Assembly (NCBI RefSeq): GCF_009709675.1
Contig: NZ_WMLB01000034.1
Location: 1-64,000, forward strand
Origin: Agromyces bracchium
GTDB lineage: Bacteria > Actinomycetota > Actinomycetes > Actinomycetales > Microbacteriaceae
Reading direction: 5' to 3'
Length of the DNA stretch: 64,000 nucleotides
The position numbers and the translations under genes were made by a program. Of the stretch, positions 8,065 through 16,939 are shown piece by piece; the stretch's first letter is position 1, and each line of letters starts with the position of its first letter. Under the pieces are notes generated by a model. The model was given only the letters and a program-made list of their open reading frames with translations. It made no database searches and had not been told where the DNA came from.

Positions 8065-9237
8065 TTAGTCTGCGTCTGCGAGCCGGATCCGCACGAGGCG
8101 GTCGTCGCCGTCGCGCGGAGACCCCCGGCCGTCGGTGTTGCCGGTGAGCGCCCAGAGCTCGCCGTCGGGTCCGGGCACGACGTCGCGCAGTCGTCCGAGC
8201 TCGCCCGCGAACGCGTCGTCGACCTCGGTCGGCGAGGTGAGCGCGGGCGACGCGAACCACAGCCGCTCGCCGCGGAGCGCGGCGAGCACGATCGTGTCGC
8301 CCACGATCGCGATGCCGCTCGGGCTCGCCTCGGAGGTCGGCCACTGCACGGCCGGGTCGTGGAAGCGATCGTCGCCGGCCCGCCCCTCGACGATCGGCCA
8401 CCCGTAGTTGGCGCCCGGCTCGATGCGGTTGAGCTCGTCCCAGGTGTTCTGCCCGAACTCGGCCGCCCACATTCCGCCGGCGGCATCCCACGCCACGCCC
8501 TGCGGATTGCGGTGCCCGAGGCTCCAGACGAGGGTTCCGAACGGATTGCCCGGCGCCGGCTCGCCGTCGGGCGTCATCCGCAGGATCTTGCCGCCCAGCG
8601 AGTCCGGGTCCTGCGACAGGTCGCCGTCGCCGACGTCGCCGGTCGTCGCGTACAGGAACCCGTCCGGCCCCACCCCGAGCCGCCCGCCGTTGTGACGACT
8701 GCCGCGGGGGATGCCATCGAGCACGACCTCGGGCTCGCCGAGGCCGAGCTCGCCCGGTTCGCCGGTGAGCGGCATCCGCACGATGCGGTTGTCGCCGTCG
8801 GTCGAGAAGTAGGCGAAGACGGATGCCTCGTCGACGCCGTCGCCCGGCAGGTACGCGAGCCCGAGCAGGCCTCCCTCGCCGCCGGCGGTCACGTCGGGCA
8901 GGACGGCCGCTTCGCGGAGGTCGCCGTCGGGGAGCACCTCGACGATCCGCCCGCGGTCGCGCTCGCTCACGAGCACACCGCCGTCGGGCAGCCGGAGGAT
9001 CGACCACGGCGACTCGAGCCCCTCGGCGAGCGTCTCGGCCTCGCCCACGGGTCGCATCGCCGGCGGGGCGGACGCCGCCGGCGACGTCGATGCGGGCGCC
9101 GACGGCGTGATCACGACCGGGCCGGAACCCGCGTCGGGCGCGCAGCCCGCGAGAACGGCCGCCGCGGTGGCGACGAGCGCGGTCGCGGCGGCGACCGTTC
9201 CGGTCCGGGTACGAGTCCGCCGTGTCCGCACGTGCAT
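8065..9237 (-). CDS. Glucose/sorbosone (PQQ-type) dehydrogenase-like lipoprotein
   Basis: 390 aa. An Arg-rich start and hydrophobic run (VAAATALVATAAAVLAGC) place a lipobox cysteine at residue 32, so it is a membrane-anchored exported protein. The rest fits the six-bladed sugar dehydrogenase beta-propeller: SPWSILRLPDGGVLVSERDR, GGEGGLLGLAYLP, RHNGGRLGVGPDGFLYATTGD, NPFGTLVWSLGHRNPQGVAWD, and WDELNRIEPGANYGWP. Relatives oxidise aldose sugars with PQQ, though many actinobacterial homologues are uncharacterised. ATG at 9237 has a good GGGGGAGGT ribosome site. Confidence 0.9.
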   Translation of the reverse strand: MHVRTRRTRTRTGTVAAATALVATAAAVLAGCAPDAGSGPVVITPSAPASTSPAASAPPAMRPVGEAETLAEGLESPWSILRLPDGGVLVSERDRGRIVEVLPDGDLREAAVLPDVTAGGEGGLLGLAYLPGDGVDEASVFAYFSTDGDNRIVRMPLTGEPGELGLGEPEVVLDGIPRGSRHNGGRLGVGPDGFLYATTGDVGDGDLSQDPDSLGGKILRMTPDGEPAPGNPFGTLVWSLGHRNPQGVAWDAAGGMWAAEFGQNTWDELNRIEPGANYGWPIVEGRAGDDRFHDPAVQWPTSEASPSGIAIVGDTIVLAALRGERLWFASPALTSPTEVDDAFAGELGRLRDVVPGPDGELWALTGNTDGRGSPRDGDDRLVRIRLADAD

Positions 9238-9313
9238 CCGGGACCTCCCCCGAGCCGGTGGGTCGTCCCGGCCCGCCCGCCCAGTCTGCGCGAGCACGCG
9301 GGAGAATGGGAGC

Positions 9314-10075
9314 ATGCAGCGCGCGATCGACCTGAACGCCGACCTCGGCGAGTCGTACGGCGCGTGGAGCATGGGCGACGACGAGGCGATGTTCGAGGTC
9401 GTCTCGAGCGCGAACGTCGCGTGCGGGTTCCACGCCGGCGACCCGCTGACCATGCTGCGCAGTGCGCGCCTCGCCGTCCGGCACGGGGTCGTGCTCGGGG
9501 CGCATCCCGGCTACCGCGACCGTGCCGGGTTCGGCCGGCGGGCGCTCGACGTCTCGGTCGACGAGCTCGCGGCGGAGATCCTGTACCAGCTCGGCGCGCT
9601 CGATGCGATCGCACGGACGGCGGGCGCATCCGTCGCGTACGTCAAGGCGCACGGCGCGCTGTACCACCGGCTCGGCGCCGATCGGTCGGCTGCGGACGCG
9701 GTGGCCGACGCGCTCGCCGGGTCGGCGCCGGGCGTGGTCGTGCTCGGGCCGCCCGGAAGCGCGCTCGAACTCGCGGCGGCGGCCGCCGGCATCCGCTACG
9801 CCCGCGAGGCCTTCATCGATCGCGGGTACCTCGCCGACGGCCGCCTCGTGCCGCGGGGCCACCCCGACGCGCTCGTGCACGATCCCGGGCGGGCGGCCGA
9901 TCGGGCCCTCGAACTCGTCGAGACCGGAGGCATCGGCGCAGCCGACGGCGCGCGCGTCGAGCTGGCCCCCGACTCGCTCTGCCTGCACGGCGACACCCCC
10001 GGGTCGGTCGGCATCGCCCGGGCCGTCCGGGCGGCGCTCGCGAGCGCGGGCCACGACGTGCGGCCGTTCGCATGA
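9314..10075 (+). CDS. pxpA: 5-oxoprolinase subunit A (LamB/YcsF family)
   Basis: 253 aa, the usual length. The opening IDLNADLGESYGAWSMGDDE and the following NVACGFHAGDP and HPGYRDRAGFGRR are signature motifs of the LamB/YcsF fold. With PxpB and PxpC it forms the ATP-dependent 5-oxoprolinase that opens 5-oxo-L-proline to glutamate, detoxifying a spontaneous product of glutamine and glutathione turnover. The stop overlaps the pxpB start as ATGA. ATG at 9314 is preferred over upstream frame extension because the family begins at this residue. Confidence 0.93.
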   Translation: MQRAIDLNADLGESYGAWSMGDDEAMFEVVSSANVACGFHAGDPLTMLRSARLAVRHGVVLGAHPGYRDRAGFGRRALDVSVDELAAEILYQLGALDAIARTAGASVAYVKAHGALYHRLGADRSAADAVADALAGSAPGVVVLGPPGSALELAAAAAGIRYAREAFIDRGYLADGRLVPRGHPDALVHDPGRAADRALELVETGGIGAADGARVELAPDSLCLHGDTPGSVGIARAVRAALASAGHDVRPFA

Positions 10076-10743
10076 GTCGTGCCGAGCCCCGCCTGCTGCC
10101 CGCCGGCCGCTCGGCGATCCTCGTGGAGTGCGACGGGCTCGACGCCGTGATCGAGCTGCACGACGCGCTCGCGCGCGACCTGCCCGACGGCGTGGTCGAG
10201 CTCGTGCCGGCGGCACGGACCCTGCTCGTGGCCGTCGACCCGGCCCGGCTCCCGCTCGAGTCGGCGGCGAACTGGGTGCGGCGGGCGGTGCGCGAGGCGC
10301 TCCCATCGGCCTCTTCCGGGGCGGGCGACGGCGCTCGCGCGGAGGAGCCGGCGTCGGACGACGACCTCGTGATCGACGTCGACTACCGGGGCGACGACCT
10401 CGCCGACGTCGCGGCGCACCTCGGCGTGACCGCCGAGCACCTCGTGGCCCGGCACCTCGCCACCCGGTGGCGCGTCGCATTCATCGGCTTCGCGCCGGGG
10501 TTCGGCTACCTCGTGGCCGACGACTGGCCCTTCGACGTGCCGCGGCTCGACGTCGCGCGCACGCGCGTGCCGCCCGGCGCGGTCGGGCTCGCGGGCGCGT
10601 TCTCCGGCGCCTACCCGCGCGAGAGCCCCGGCGGGTGGCGCCTCATCGGTCGGACGGAGGCCGCGCTCTGGGACCCGGACGCCGATCCGCCGGCGCTGCT
10701 CGTCCCCGGCCGCGGCGTGCGCTTCCGGGAGGCGCGCGCATGA
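10072..10743 (+). CDS. pxpB: 5-oxoprolinase subunit B
   Basis: 223 aa. The segment RVAFIGFAPGFGYLVA and the downstream PRLDVARTRVPPGAVGLAG, with PRESPGGWRLIGRT, are the KipI/PxpB (allophanate-hydrolase-like) hallmarks. It acts as part of the PxpABC complex. It overlaps pxpA and pxpC by 4 nt at each end, implying coupled translation and equal stoichiometry. An Ala/Asp/Glu-rich stretch near residues 75-100 looks like a flexible linker. Confidence 0.93.
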   Translation: MSRAEPRLLPAGRSAILVECDGLDAVIELHDALARDLPDGVVELVPAARTLLVAVDPARLPLESAANWVRRAVREALPSASSGAGDGARAEEPASDDDLVIDVDYRGDDLADVAAHLGVTAEHLVARHLATRWRVAFIGFAPGFGYLVADDWPFDVPRLDVARTRVPPGAVGLAGAFSGAYPRESPGGWRLIGRTEAALWDPDADPPALLVPGRGVRFREARA

Positions 10744-11600
10744 CCCGGCTGCGCATCGAGGGGACGGGCGGGCGCGTGCTCGTCCAGGACCTCGGCCGTC
10801 CGGGCTTCGCGCACCTCGGCGTCGCGCCGTCGGGCGCGCTGGACCGCGGCGCGCTCGCGCTCGCGAACCGGCTCGTCGGCAACCCCGACGGGCTCGCCGG
10901 CCTCGAGGTCGTGCTCGGCGGGCTCAGGTTCGCACCGGATCGCGACCTCTGGTTCGCGGTGACGGGGGCGTGGGGGTCGGTGCGCGTCGCCGGACGCGAG
11001 GTCGGGCCGTACCGCGCCGCGCGCGTGCGGGCCGGCGAGGCCGTCGAGATCGGCACCGCGCAGCGGGGCCTCCGGTACCTCGTCGCGGTCCGCGGCGGGA
11101 TCGACGAGCCCGTGACCCTCGGGTCCCGGAGCCGCGACACGCTCGCCGGGATCGGACCCGAGCCCGTCGACGCCGGGCGCGTGCTCGCCGTGGGGCCCGA
11201 GCCCGCGGCATCCGTGCCCCTGCTCGACGACGACGCCGCCTACCCGCCGACGGTCGGCGCGGTCTCGCTCGGCCTGCTGCCGGGGCCGCGGGCCGACTGG
11301 GTGACGGATGCCGCGCTCGCCGCGCTGCACGAGTCGAGCTGGCGCGTGTCCGCATCCTCCGATCGCGTCGGCGCGCGGCTCGAGGGCCCCGCGCTCGAGC
11401 GGAGGGTGCCGGGCGAGCTCGTGAGCGAGCCGACGGTCGCGGGCGCCATCCAGGTCACCGGCGCCGGGGTGCCGACCGTGCTCCTCGCCGACCGGCCGGT
11501 GACGGGCGGGTACCCGGTCGTCGCGATCGTCGACCCGGCCTCGCTCGACCGGCTCGCGCAGGTCCGGCCGGGGCAGGAGGTCCGGTTCCGGCACGCCTGA
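10740..11600 (+). CDS. pxpC: 5-oxoprolinase subunit C (biotin-dependent carboxyltransferase-like)
   Basis: 286 aa. The N-terminal GGRVLVQDLGRPGFAHLGV and SGALDRGALALANRLVGN followed by the beta-barrel fold match KipA/PxpC, the third subunit of ATP-dependent 5-oxoprolinase. Late motifs GRP-like DRPVTGGYPVVAIV and a final RPGQEVRFR are typical. It overlaps pxpB by ATGA and ends the operon. The gene faces the spermidine-synthase-like gene at 11657 across a 56-bp convergent gap. Confidence 0.93.
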   Translation: MTRLRIEGTGGRVLVQDLGRPGFAHLGVAPSGALDRGALALANRLVGNPDGLAGLEVVLGGLRFAPDRDLWFAVTGAWGSVRVAGREVGPYRAARVRAGEAVEIGTAQRGLRYLVAVRGGIDEPVTLGSRSRDTLAGIGPEPVDAGRVLAVGPEPAASVPLLDDDAAYPPTVGAVSLGLLPGPRADWVTDAALAALHESSWRVSASSDRVGARLEGPALERRVPGELVSEPTVAGAIQVTGAGVPTVLLADRPVTGGYPVVAIVDPASLDRLAQVRPGQEVRFRHA

Positions 11601-11656
11601 CCGCGGCCGTCCGGCGGGAGTGCGCGTCGCCGTCCGGGGTGACGGCCGAGCTGCGG

Positions 11657-12511
11657 CTAGGGCTTCGCCAGGAAGACCGACCGCGCCGGCGGCGGGGACG
11701 GCACCGCCGTGGCATCCGTCACGATCGGCGCACCCGCGATGAAGCGCACCAGTTCGTCGCCGTCGACGAGCTTCGCCGGGGCGGGGTCGCTCGCGAGGCG
11801 CCTCGGCATCGTGTCGAACGGCAGCGGATCGTGCGAGGCGTACATGACGACGTTGCCGAAGCGCCGACCCTTCAGCATGCCCGTGTCGGCGGCGATCGCG
11901 ACGTGCTCGTAGACGTGCGCGAGCGTCGCCGCCTGCGAGCGCGCGAACGCGAGCCCGGCGCCGTCGGCCACGTTCACGGCGACGATGCCGCCGGGCGCGA
12001 GCCGCGGCGAGATGAGCCCGTGGAACTCGGCGCTCGTGACGTGGGCGGGCGTGCGCGCGCCCGAGAAGATGTCGACCACGGCGATGTCGACCGCGCCGTC
12101 GAGCCCCGCCGGCAGCTTGGCCAGGACCTCGCGCGCGTCGCCGTGCCGCACGCGCACCTGGGCGCCGCGCGGGAAGGGCAGGTTCTCGCGCACGAGGTCG
12201 ACGAGGTCGGACTCGAGTTCGATCACCTGCTGCCGCGATCCCGGCCGCGTCGCGATGACGTAGCGGGGGAGTGTGAAGGCGCCGCCGCCGAGGTGCAGCG
12301 CGGTGATGGGCCGACCCTCCTCGCGCACGAGGTCGACGGCGTGCCCGATGCGCCGGACGTACTCGAAACCCAGCCACTCGGGCTGCTCGAGGTCGACGTG
12401 CGACTGCGGCGTACCGTCGACGGTCAGCGTCCAGGATCCCGGGCGCGTGCGCGACTCCTCGAGGCGGGCGAGGTGGCCGCTCAGGGCGAGGCGTCGTTCG
12501 AGTTCCGGCAC
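11657..12511 (-). CDS. Spermidine synthase-like (Rossmann methyltransferase-fold) protein
   Basis: About 284 aa. The central ALHLGGGAFTLPRYV is the S-adenosyl-type binding loop of spermidine-synthase-fold proteins, followed by an acidic end of strand 2 (IELESDLVDLV), DAREVL and DIAVVDIF. Such stand-alone bacterial proteins often lack polyamine synthase activity; the acceptor is unknown. I place the start at GTG 12511, since a TAGCGT box is 7 nt upstream (12524-12519 on the minus strand). GTG at 12520 would add three residues. A paralogue lies immediately upstream, and both share the opening pattern WTL-VDG--QSHVD. Confidence 0.8.
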   Translation of the reverse strand: MPELERRLALSGHLARLEESRTRPGSWTLTVDGTPQSHVDLEQPEWLGFEYVRRIGHAVDLVREEGRPITALHLGGGAFTLPRYVIATRPGSRQQVIELESDLVDLVRENLPFPRGAQVRVRHGDAREVLAKLPAGLDGAVDIAVVDIFSGARTPAHVTSAEFHGLISPRLAPGGIVAVNVADGAGLAFARSQAATLAHVYEHVAIAADTGMLKGRRFGNVVMYASHDPLPFDTMPRRLASDPAPAKLVDGDELVRFIAGAPIVTDATAVPSPPPARSVFLAKP

Positions 12512-12535
12512 GGATGCCACGCTACCCGCGCCGGA

Positions 12536-13291
12536 TCAGCACGCGCCCCACAGCACGGCGTCCAGGCGCGCGCCCTGCAGCACCTCGACGGGGAACGGGC
12601 CGGCCTCGCGGAGGCGCTCGACGACGCGTGCCGGGATCGCGGGACCGGCGACGATCACGGCGTTGCCCTCCTCGGCGCCCGCGAGCACGGCCGGCGGGCC
12701 GGCGACCAGGAGGTCGGCGGCGGGGTCGGCCCGCGCGAGGCCCCGGGCCTGGGCGGCCAGGCGCGGGCCGCCCGCGGCATCCGCCACGTTCACGACGACG
12801 ACCCCGTTCGGCGCGAGACGCCCGAGGCACGCGCCGAGGAAGGTCGGATCGTCGACGAACGCGGGCGCCTCGAGCCGGGCGTAGAGGTCGACGATGACGA
12901 GGTCGAAGCGCAGGTCCGGGTCGAGGCGCGCCAGTGCGTCGCGCGCGTCGGCGACCATGATCGAGATTCGCTCGCCCGCGGGCAGCGGCAGGCGTTCGGT
13001 CACGAGTGACACGAGCCGGGCGTCGGCGTCGACGACGACCTGGTTCGAGTCGGGCCGGGTCGCCGCGACGTACCGTGCGAGGCTCATCGCACCGCCGCCG
13101 AGGTGGAGCGCCGCGATCGGCGCGCCGGGGTCCGCGACGGCGTCGATCACGTTGCCGATGCGGCGCACGTACTCGAAGAACAGCCGGGTCGGCTGCTCGG
13201 CGTCGACGTGCGACTGCGCGGCGCCGTCCACGAGCAGCGTCCAGCCCCGCGACGAGAACACGTCGCGCTCGAACTCGATGCGTGGCGACAT
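12536..13291 (-). CDS. Spermidine synthase-like protein, tandem paralogue
   Basis: 251 aa. It aligns over its length with the neighbouring gene: QSHVDAEQP, FEYVRRIGNVIDA, ALHLGGGAMSLARYV, DARDAL and FDLVIVDLYAR occupy the same order. The C-terminus is about 30 residues shorter. It has the same Rossmann methyltransferase-like fold with no assignable substrate. The two genes are about 24 bp apart and probably arose by duplication. ATG at 13291 has no strong ribosome site. Confidence 0.8.
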   Translation of the reverse strand: MSPRIEFERDVFSSRGWTLLVDGAAQSHVDAEQPTRLFFEYVRRIGNVIDAVADPGAPIAALHLGGGAMSLARYVAATRPDSNQVVVDADARLVSLVTERLPLPAGERISIMVADARDALARLDPDLRFDLVIVDLYARLEAPAFVDDPTFLGACLGRLAPNGVVVVNVADAAGGPRLAAQARGLARADPAADLLVAGPPAVLAGAEEGNAVIVAGPAIPARVVERLREAGPFPVEVLQGARLDAVLWGAC

Positions 13292-13331
13292 GGGGGCATC
13301 GTCGCACAGCTGGGGCGCACTCCGGCCGGAA

Positions 13332-13348
13332 TGAGCAATCGATGCTCA
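13332..13348 (+). promoter_or_regulatory. Palindromic operator-like site upstream of the truncated haemoglobin gene
   Basis: TGAGCA-ATCGA-TGCTCA is a perfect 6-bp inverted repeat with a 5-bp centre. It lies 23 bp upstream of a TAGGAT -10 candidate (13372-13377), so it would overlap or flank the -35 region. The same 10-mer TGAGCAATCG recurs at 16636-16645, in front of the LuxR-type regulator gene. Confidence 0.5.
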
Positions 13349-13399
13349 CGTCGACCCGTGGGGCGCGAGTCTAGGATCGCTGGAGACGAGGGAGGCGGG

Positions 13400-13756
13400 A
13401 TGCCCGAGCTGTACGACGAGGTCGGCGGTCCCGACGGCGTGCGGACGGCGGTGGCGGTGCTCTACCGCCGCGTGGTCGCCGACGATGAGCTCGCGCCCTG
13501 GTTCCGGGACGTCGACCTCGATCGGCTGCAGTCCCACCAGCGCGCCTTCCTCACCGCCGCCTTCGGCGGCCCGCACGTGTTCGGTGGACGGGGCCTCATC
13601 GAGGCGCACGCCGGGCTCGCCATCACCGATGCCGCCTTCGACCGGATCGTCGAGACCCTCATGACCAGCCTCGCCGACCTGGGCGTCCGTCACGAGGCGG
13701 TCGCGGCCGTCGGCGAGCGCCTGGAGCGCCTGCGCGACGAGGTCGTGTCGGCCTAG
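13400..13756 (+). CDS. Group I truncated haemoglobin (trHbN-like)
   Basis: 118 aa, a typical length. LYDEVGG opens the chain, followed by Tyr22 at the B10 position, HQ at 46-47, AFGGP at 54-58 with G/GRGL, and the proximal histidine at 70 (LIEAHAGL). This is the group I pattern. The family binds O2 and NO and often works as NO dioxygenase or oxygen carrier. The start is ATG 13400 with GAGGGAGGCGGG upstream, and a TAGGAT -10 at 13372-13377. A palindrome at 13332-13348 may regulate it. Confidence 0.9.
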   Translation: MPELYDEVGGPDGVRTAVAVLYRRVVADDELAPWFRDVDLDRLQSHQRAFLTAAFGGPHVFGGRGLIEAHAGLAITDAAFDRIVETLMTSLADLGVRHEAVAAVGERLERLRDEVVSA

Positions 13757-13799
13757 CCGACCCGGCCGACCCGGCCGACCCGACCGGCGCGAGCCGCCC

Positions 13800-16469
13800 T
13801 CAGACCCGCAGCTCGCGGCGACCGCGGATGCCGAGCTTGGCGTAGGTCGACTGCAGGTGGTTGTTCACGGTCCGGGGCGACAGGAACAGCCGTGCAGCGA
13901 TCTCGTTGGAGCTGAGACCCTGCGCGGCGAGCGAGGCGACCTCCCGCTCGCGCGGCGTGAGCGGCTCGGCCCCCTCCGCGAAGCGCAGCCGCGGAGTCCG
14001 CGCGCCCTCGCACGCGGCGGCGAGCGTCGCCGCCCGCTGCAGGTCGGCCGTCGCCTCGCGGCCGCGGCCCAGGGAGCGGGCCGCCTGTCCGGCCGACGCG
14101 TGGGCCTCGGCGGCGTAGAGCAGGGCTCCGACCCGCTCCCACTCGACGGCAGCGTCGCGCAGCGCCCCGGGATCGCCGTCCGCCTCGGCGCGCGCATGCG
14201 TCGCGCGGCGGACCAGGTCGGGGGCCTCGCCCACGGTCGACCGGAGTCGTTCCAGTCGCATCGCGGCCTCCGCGGCGTGCTCGCGCGAGCCGAAGCGGAC
14301 GACGTGGTGCAGGAGTGCCCCCGCGACATTCGCGGCGCCCCGGAGCGTCACCACCTCGGCCCTGGCGAAGACGCGAGCGGCCGCCCGGTCGACGGCGCCC
14401 TCGGCGGCATCGATCCACGCGTCCGCGAGCGCGGTCACGGAGCTGTCTCGTTCCAGCCCGGGAACCACGCGTTCGCGATGCTCCCGTGCGGCCGCGGGCT
14501 CGCCCTGCTCCGCGGCGACCAGTGCGAGGAAGCACCGTGCGTGCTCGCGGAGCGACTTCGGACCGTGCAGGTCGGCGCCGCCGACGGTGTCGCGGAACCA
14601 TCGCGCCGCGGTGTCCAGGCGCCCGACCTGCCAGAAGATGCGCCCCATCATGAACTCGTCGAGCCGCGCCGTGAGCTCGTCGCTCTCGCGGATGGCGGCG
14701 TGCAGCGAGTCGACGACCGTTCCCCGTGCCTCCTCGAGCCGGTCGGCCGCGATCAGCACGTGGGCGAGCCCGACCTCGGCGTGCCGCAGTGCGATCGGAG
14801 CATCCGGACGGCGGGCGAACGCGACGGCGTACTCGGCGGCGGCCACGGCGTCGTCGGTGCGGCCGACCAGCGAGAGCGGCATCGCCATGGCGAGCTCGAG
14901 CATCGCGCGGGTCGGTTCGCCGTCGCCGAGGGCGGCCGCGGCGCTGCGGACGCTCTCGAGCGCCGCCGAGCCGTACTCGAGGTGGACCTGCAGGGCGGCC
15001 TTGCTCAGCCCGATGCCGGCAGCCTGTCCCGGCAGCTCGGCCTCGAGGGATTCGAGGAGGTCGAGCCCGCGTCGCGTGCCGAGCGGGTCGCCGCCGTGGA
15101 CGTCGGCCCGCGCTCGCCCGATGGCCGCGAGCAGGGCGTCATCGGCACCGTCCTCCGACGCACGCCGCTCGGCGCGTCCGAGGGCCTCGAGCGCCTCGGC
15201 CGAGCGGCCGAGCGACCAGAGGACCTCGCCGTACATCAGCAGCGTCGGCGCGTCGTCGGCGCCCGCCTCGACCGCCGCGCCGGCGAGGCGGGCGGCGGTG
15301 CGATGGTCGTGGGCCGACCGGGCGAGCGCCGCGGAACGCGCGAGCAGTGCGGGATCGGACGGCCGGCCGGCGTCGAGGCGCCAGACGGCCACCCGCAGCT
15401 CGTCGCCGGCGTCCATCGCGCGAGCCGCGACCAGGTCCGCCTGGCCCGAGAGGAGCGAGATGGCGCGGATCCTCGGGATCGAGTCGCGGACGGCTGCGGC
15501 GTAGTGGGGGTGCGTCAACGCGACGCGCACTCGCGTGGTCGACTCGTCGACGCGGATGAGGCCGCGCAGTTCGAGCCTCGCGAGCGCCTCATCGGCCCCG
15601 GGCCGCGAGAACTCGTCGAGCGCGAGCGGCTCGCAGAGGGCGAGCCGCTCGATCGCGTCGCGCTCAGCCTCGTCGAGCGCGCTCAGCCGGGAGCGGATGA
15701 GATCGCGCAGCGCCGGGGTGCCGACCGGATCGCCGGTGAGCTGCCAGAGCCCGTCGCGCGAGACGAGTGAGCCGGCGGCAGCGGCGCCGATCACGAGTTC
15801 GCGGAGGAACAGCGGGTTCCCGTGCGCGGCCCGATGCAGCTCGACCACGTCGCGGTGCGCGACCGCACCACCGAGGACGCGCGTCAGGAGCTCCGCGACC
15901 TCGTCGACCGCGAGCGGTTCGACGTCGAGGCGCAGGGCGTCGGCGGAGCCGGCGACGGGGAGGAGGCCCTCCGGGACGGGGTCCGACTCGCGCACGGTCG
16001 CGGCCAAGCGGATGGCGCCCGAATCGACGAGTTGGGCGACGAGCGAGATCGAGACCGGATCCGCGACCGAGACGTCGTCGACGGCGAGGAGCACGGGGCG
16101 GTCTCCGGCGAGCCGGCGGACCATGGCGTCGGCGGAGGCGAACAACGCGACCTGGTCGCCGGCCGCGCCCACGAGCGACCCGGGCTCACGGGCGAGGACC
16201 GGCGCGAGCGTCGAGAGCGGCACCGCGCTCAGCGTCGCATTGCCGCTCGCCGAGAGCACGAGCCAGCCGTCTTCGGCGAGCCGGGCGGCGACGGCGCGCA
16301 CCACGCGACTCTTCCCGACGCCCGAGGTGCCGTAGGCGAACGCGGAGCGCGCGGATCCCCGCAGCCCGGCCACGGCCCGCTCGACGAGTGCATCGCGTCC
16401 GACGAGCGGCCAGCTCCCGTCGAGCGCGAGCGGGCCGTCGGTCGTCCCCCCGGCATCCAACGCCACCAT
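13800..16469 (-). CDS. LuxR-family regulator with N-terminal AAA ATPase (LAL-like)
   Basis: 889 aa, the length of large ATP-binding LuxR regulators. Near residues 43-51 is Walker A GTSGVGKS; Walker B LLAVDDVSVAD follows. The middle is an Ala-rich TPR-like helical region. The C-terminus has LTPREREVASLAAQGLSS with NEIAARLFLSPRTVNNHL, a LuxR helix-turn-helix. Relatives switch on catabolic or secondary-metabolite genes when an inducer and ATP bind. The target is unknown; the adjacent two-gene unit is divergently transcribed and is the obvious candidate, together with its own promoter. Confidence 0.88.
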   Translation of the reverse strand: MVALDAGGTTDGPLALDGSWPLVGRDALVERAVAGLRGSARSAFAYGTSGVGKSRVVRAVAARLAEDGWLVLSASGNATLSAVPLSTLAPVLAREPGSLVGAAGDQVALFASADAMVRRLAGDRPVLLAVDDVSVADPVSISLVAQLVDSGAIRLAATVRESDPVPEGLLPVAGSADALRLDVEPLAVDEVAELLTRVLGGAVAHRDVVELHRAAHGNPLFLRELVIGAAAAGSLVSRDGLWQLTGDPVGTPALRDLIRSRLSALDEAERDAIERLALCEPLALDEFSRPGADEALARLELRGLIRVDESTTRVRVALTHPHYAAAVRDSIPRIRAISLLSGQADLVAARAMDAGDELRVAVWRLDAGRPSDPALLARSAALARSAHDHRTAARLAGAAVEAGADDAPTLLMYGEVLWSLGRSAEALEALGRAERRASEDGADDALLAAIGRARADVHGGDPLGTRRGLDLLESLEAELPGQAAGIGLSKAALQVHLEYGSAALESVRSAAAALGDGEPTRAMLELAMAMPLSLVGRTDDAVAAAEYAVAFARRPDAPIALRHAEVGLAHVLIAADRLEEARGTVVDSLHAAIRESDELTARLDEFMMGRIFWQVGRLDTAARWFRDTVGGADLHGPKSLREHARCFLALVAAEQGEPAAAREHRERVVPGLERDSSVTALADAWIDAAEGAVDRAAARVFARAEVVTLRGAANVAGALLHHVVRFGSREHAAEAAMRLERLRSTVGEAPDLVRRATHARAEADGDPGALRDAAVEWERVGALLYAAEAHASAGQAARSLGRGREATADLQRAATLAAACEGARTPRLRFAEGAEPLTPREREVASLAAQGLSSNEIAARLFLSPRTVNNHLQSTYAKLGIRGRRELRV

Positions 16470-16939
16470 CTCGGCCCTTCAGGTCTCCGGCGAGGCCGGT
16501 GGTCTCACTGTACGGCGTGGTCCACGGCGCGGGCACGGGTCATGGAGTGCCCCGAACGAGGGGCACGACGCTCCGGCATGCCGGGTGGATCGGAGCGGCA
16601 CCCGCGAGCGGGATGAGGCATGCCGAGGCCGGGCATGAGCAATCGCGCTCGTCTCCTGAGCAATGCGCCGGGGCGATTGAGCACCGCGTGCCCATCCATC
16701 CGGCCCGCCGGGGGCCGATGCTCGTGCTCGGCGGCCGACCTCCGCCCCGCGCGGGCACCGAATGCGCGACCTGAGACGAGGAGATCCGATGCGAACCCCG
16801 ATCCAGCTTCCCGAACCGCTCCTCGGCGGGCCGACTTCGATGCGCCCGCGGCCGAGGCCCACGTCGGCCGGCGGCCGCCCCTCCTGAACCGCACCACCCG
16901 AGACGACGACACGAGACCACACCAGAAGGAGCAACGACC
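16470..16939. other. Divergent intergenic region between LuxR-type regulator and 16940 gene
   Basis: 470 bp. TGAGCA occurs three times close together: TGAGCAATCG at 16636-16645, TGAGCAAT at 16657-16664 and TTGAGCA ending 16683. The longest shares a 10-mer with the haemoglobin upstream palindrome. A 32-codon ORF starts at 16789 with an AGGAG site. No other gene is convincing. Confidence 0.55.
16789..16887 (+). CDS. Possible 32-aa small ORF or leader peptide
   Basis: ATG at 16789 has GAGGAGATCCG 7 nt upstream, a strong ribosome-binding site. It reads MRTPIQLPEPLLGGPTSMRP... for 32 codons to TGA at 16885. It ends 52 bp before the downstream gene. The composition is Pro/Arg-rich, and I recognise no family. 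It could be a translated leader for the following gene or chance. Confidence 0.3.
   Translation: MRTPIQLPEPLLGGPTSMRPRPRPTSAGGRPS

Noticed and set aside
13757-13799. Short CGACCCGGC tandem repeat after the haemoglobin gene
   Set aside because: Only about three 9-bp copies in a GC-rich spacer, which could easily arise by chance.
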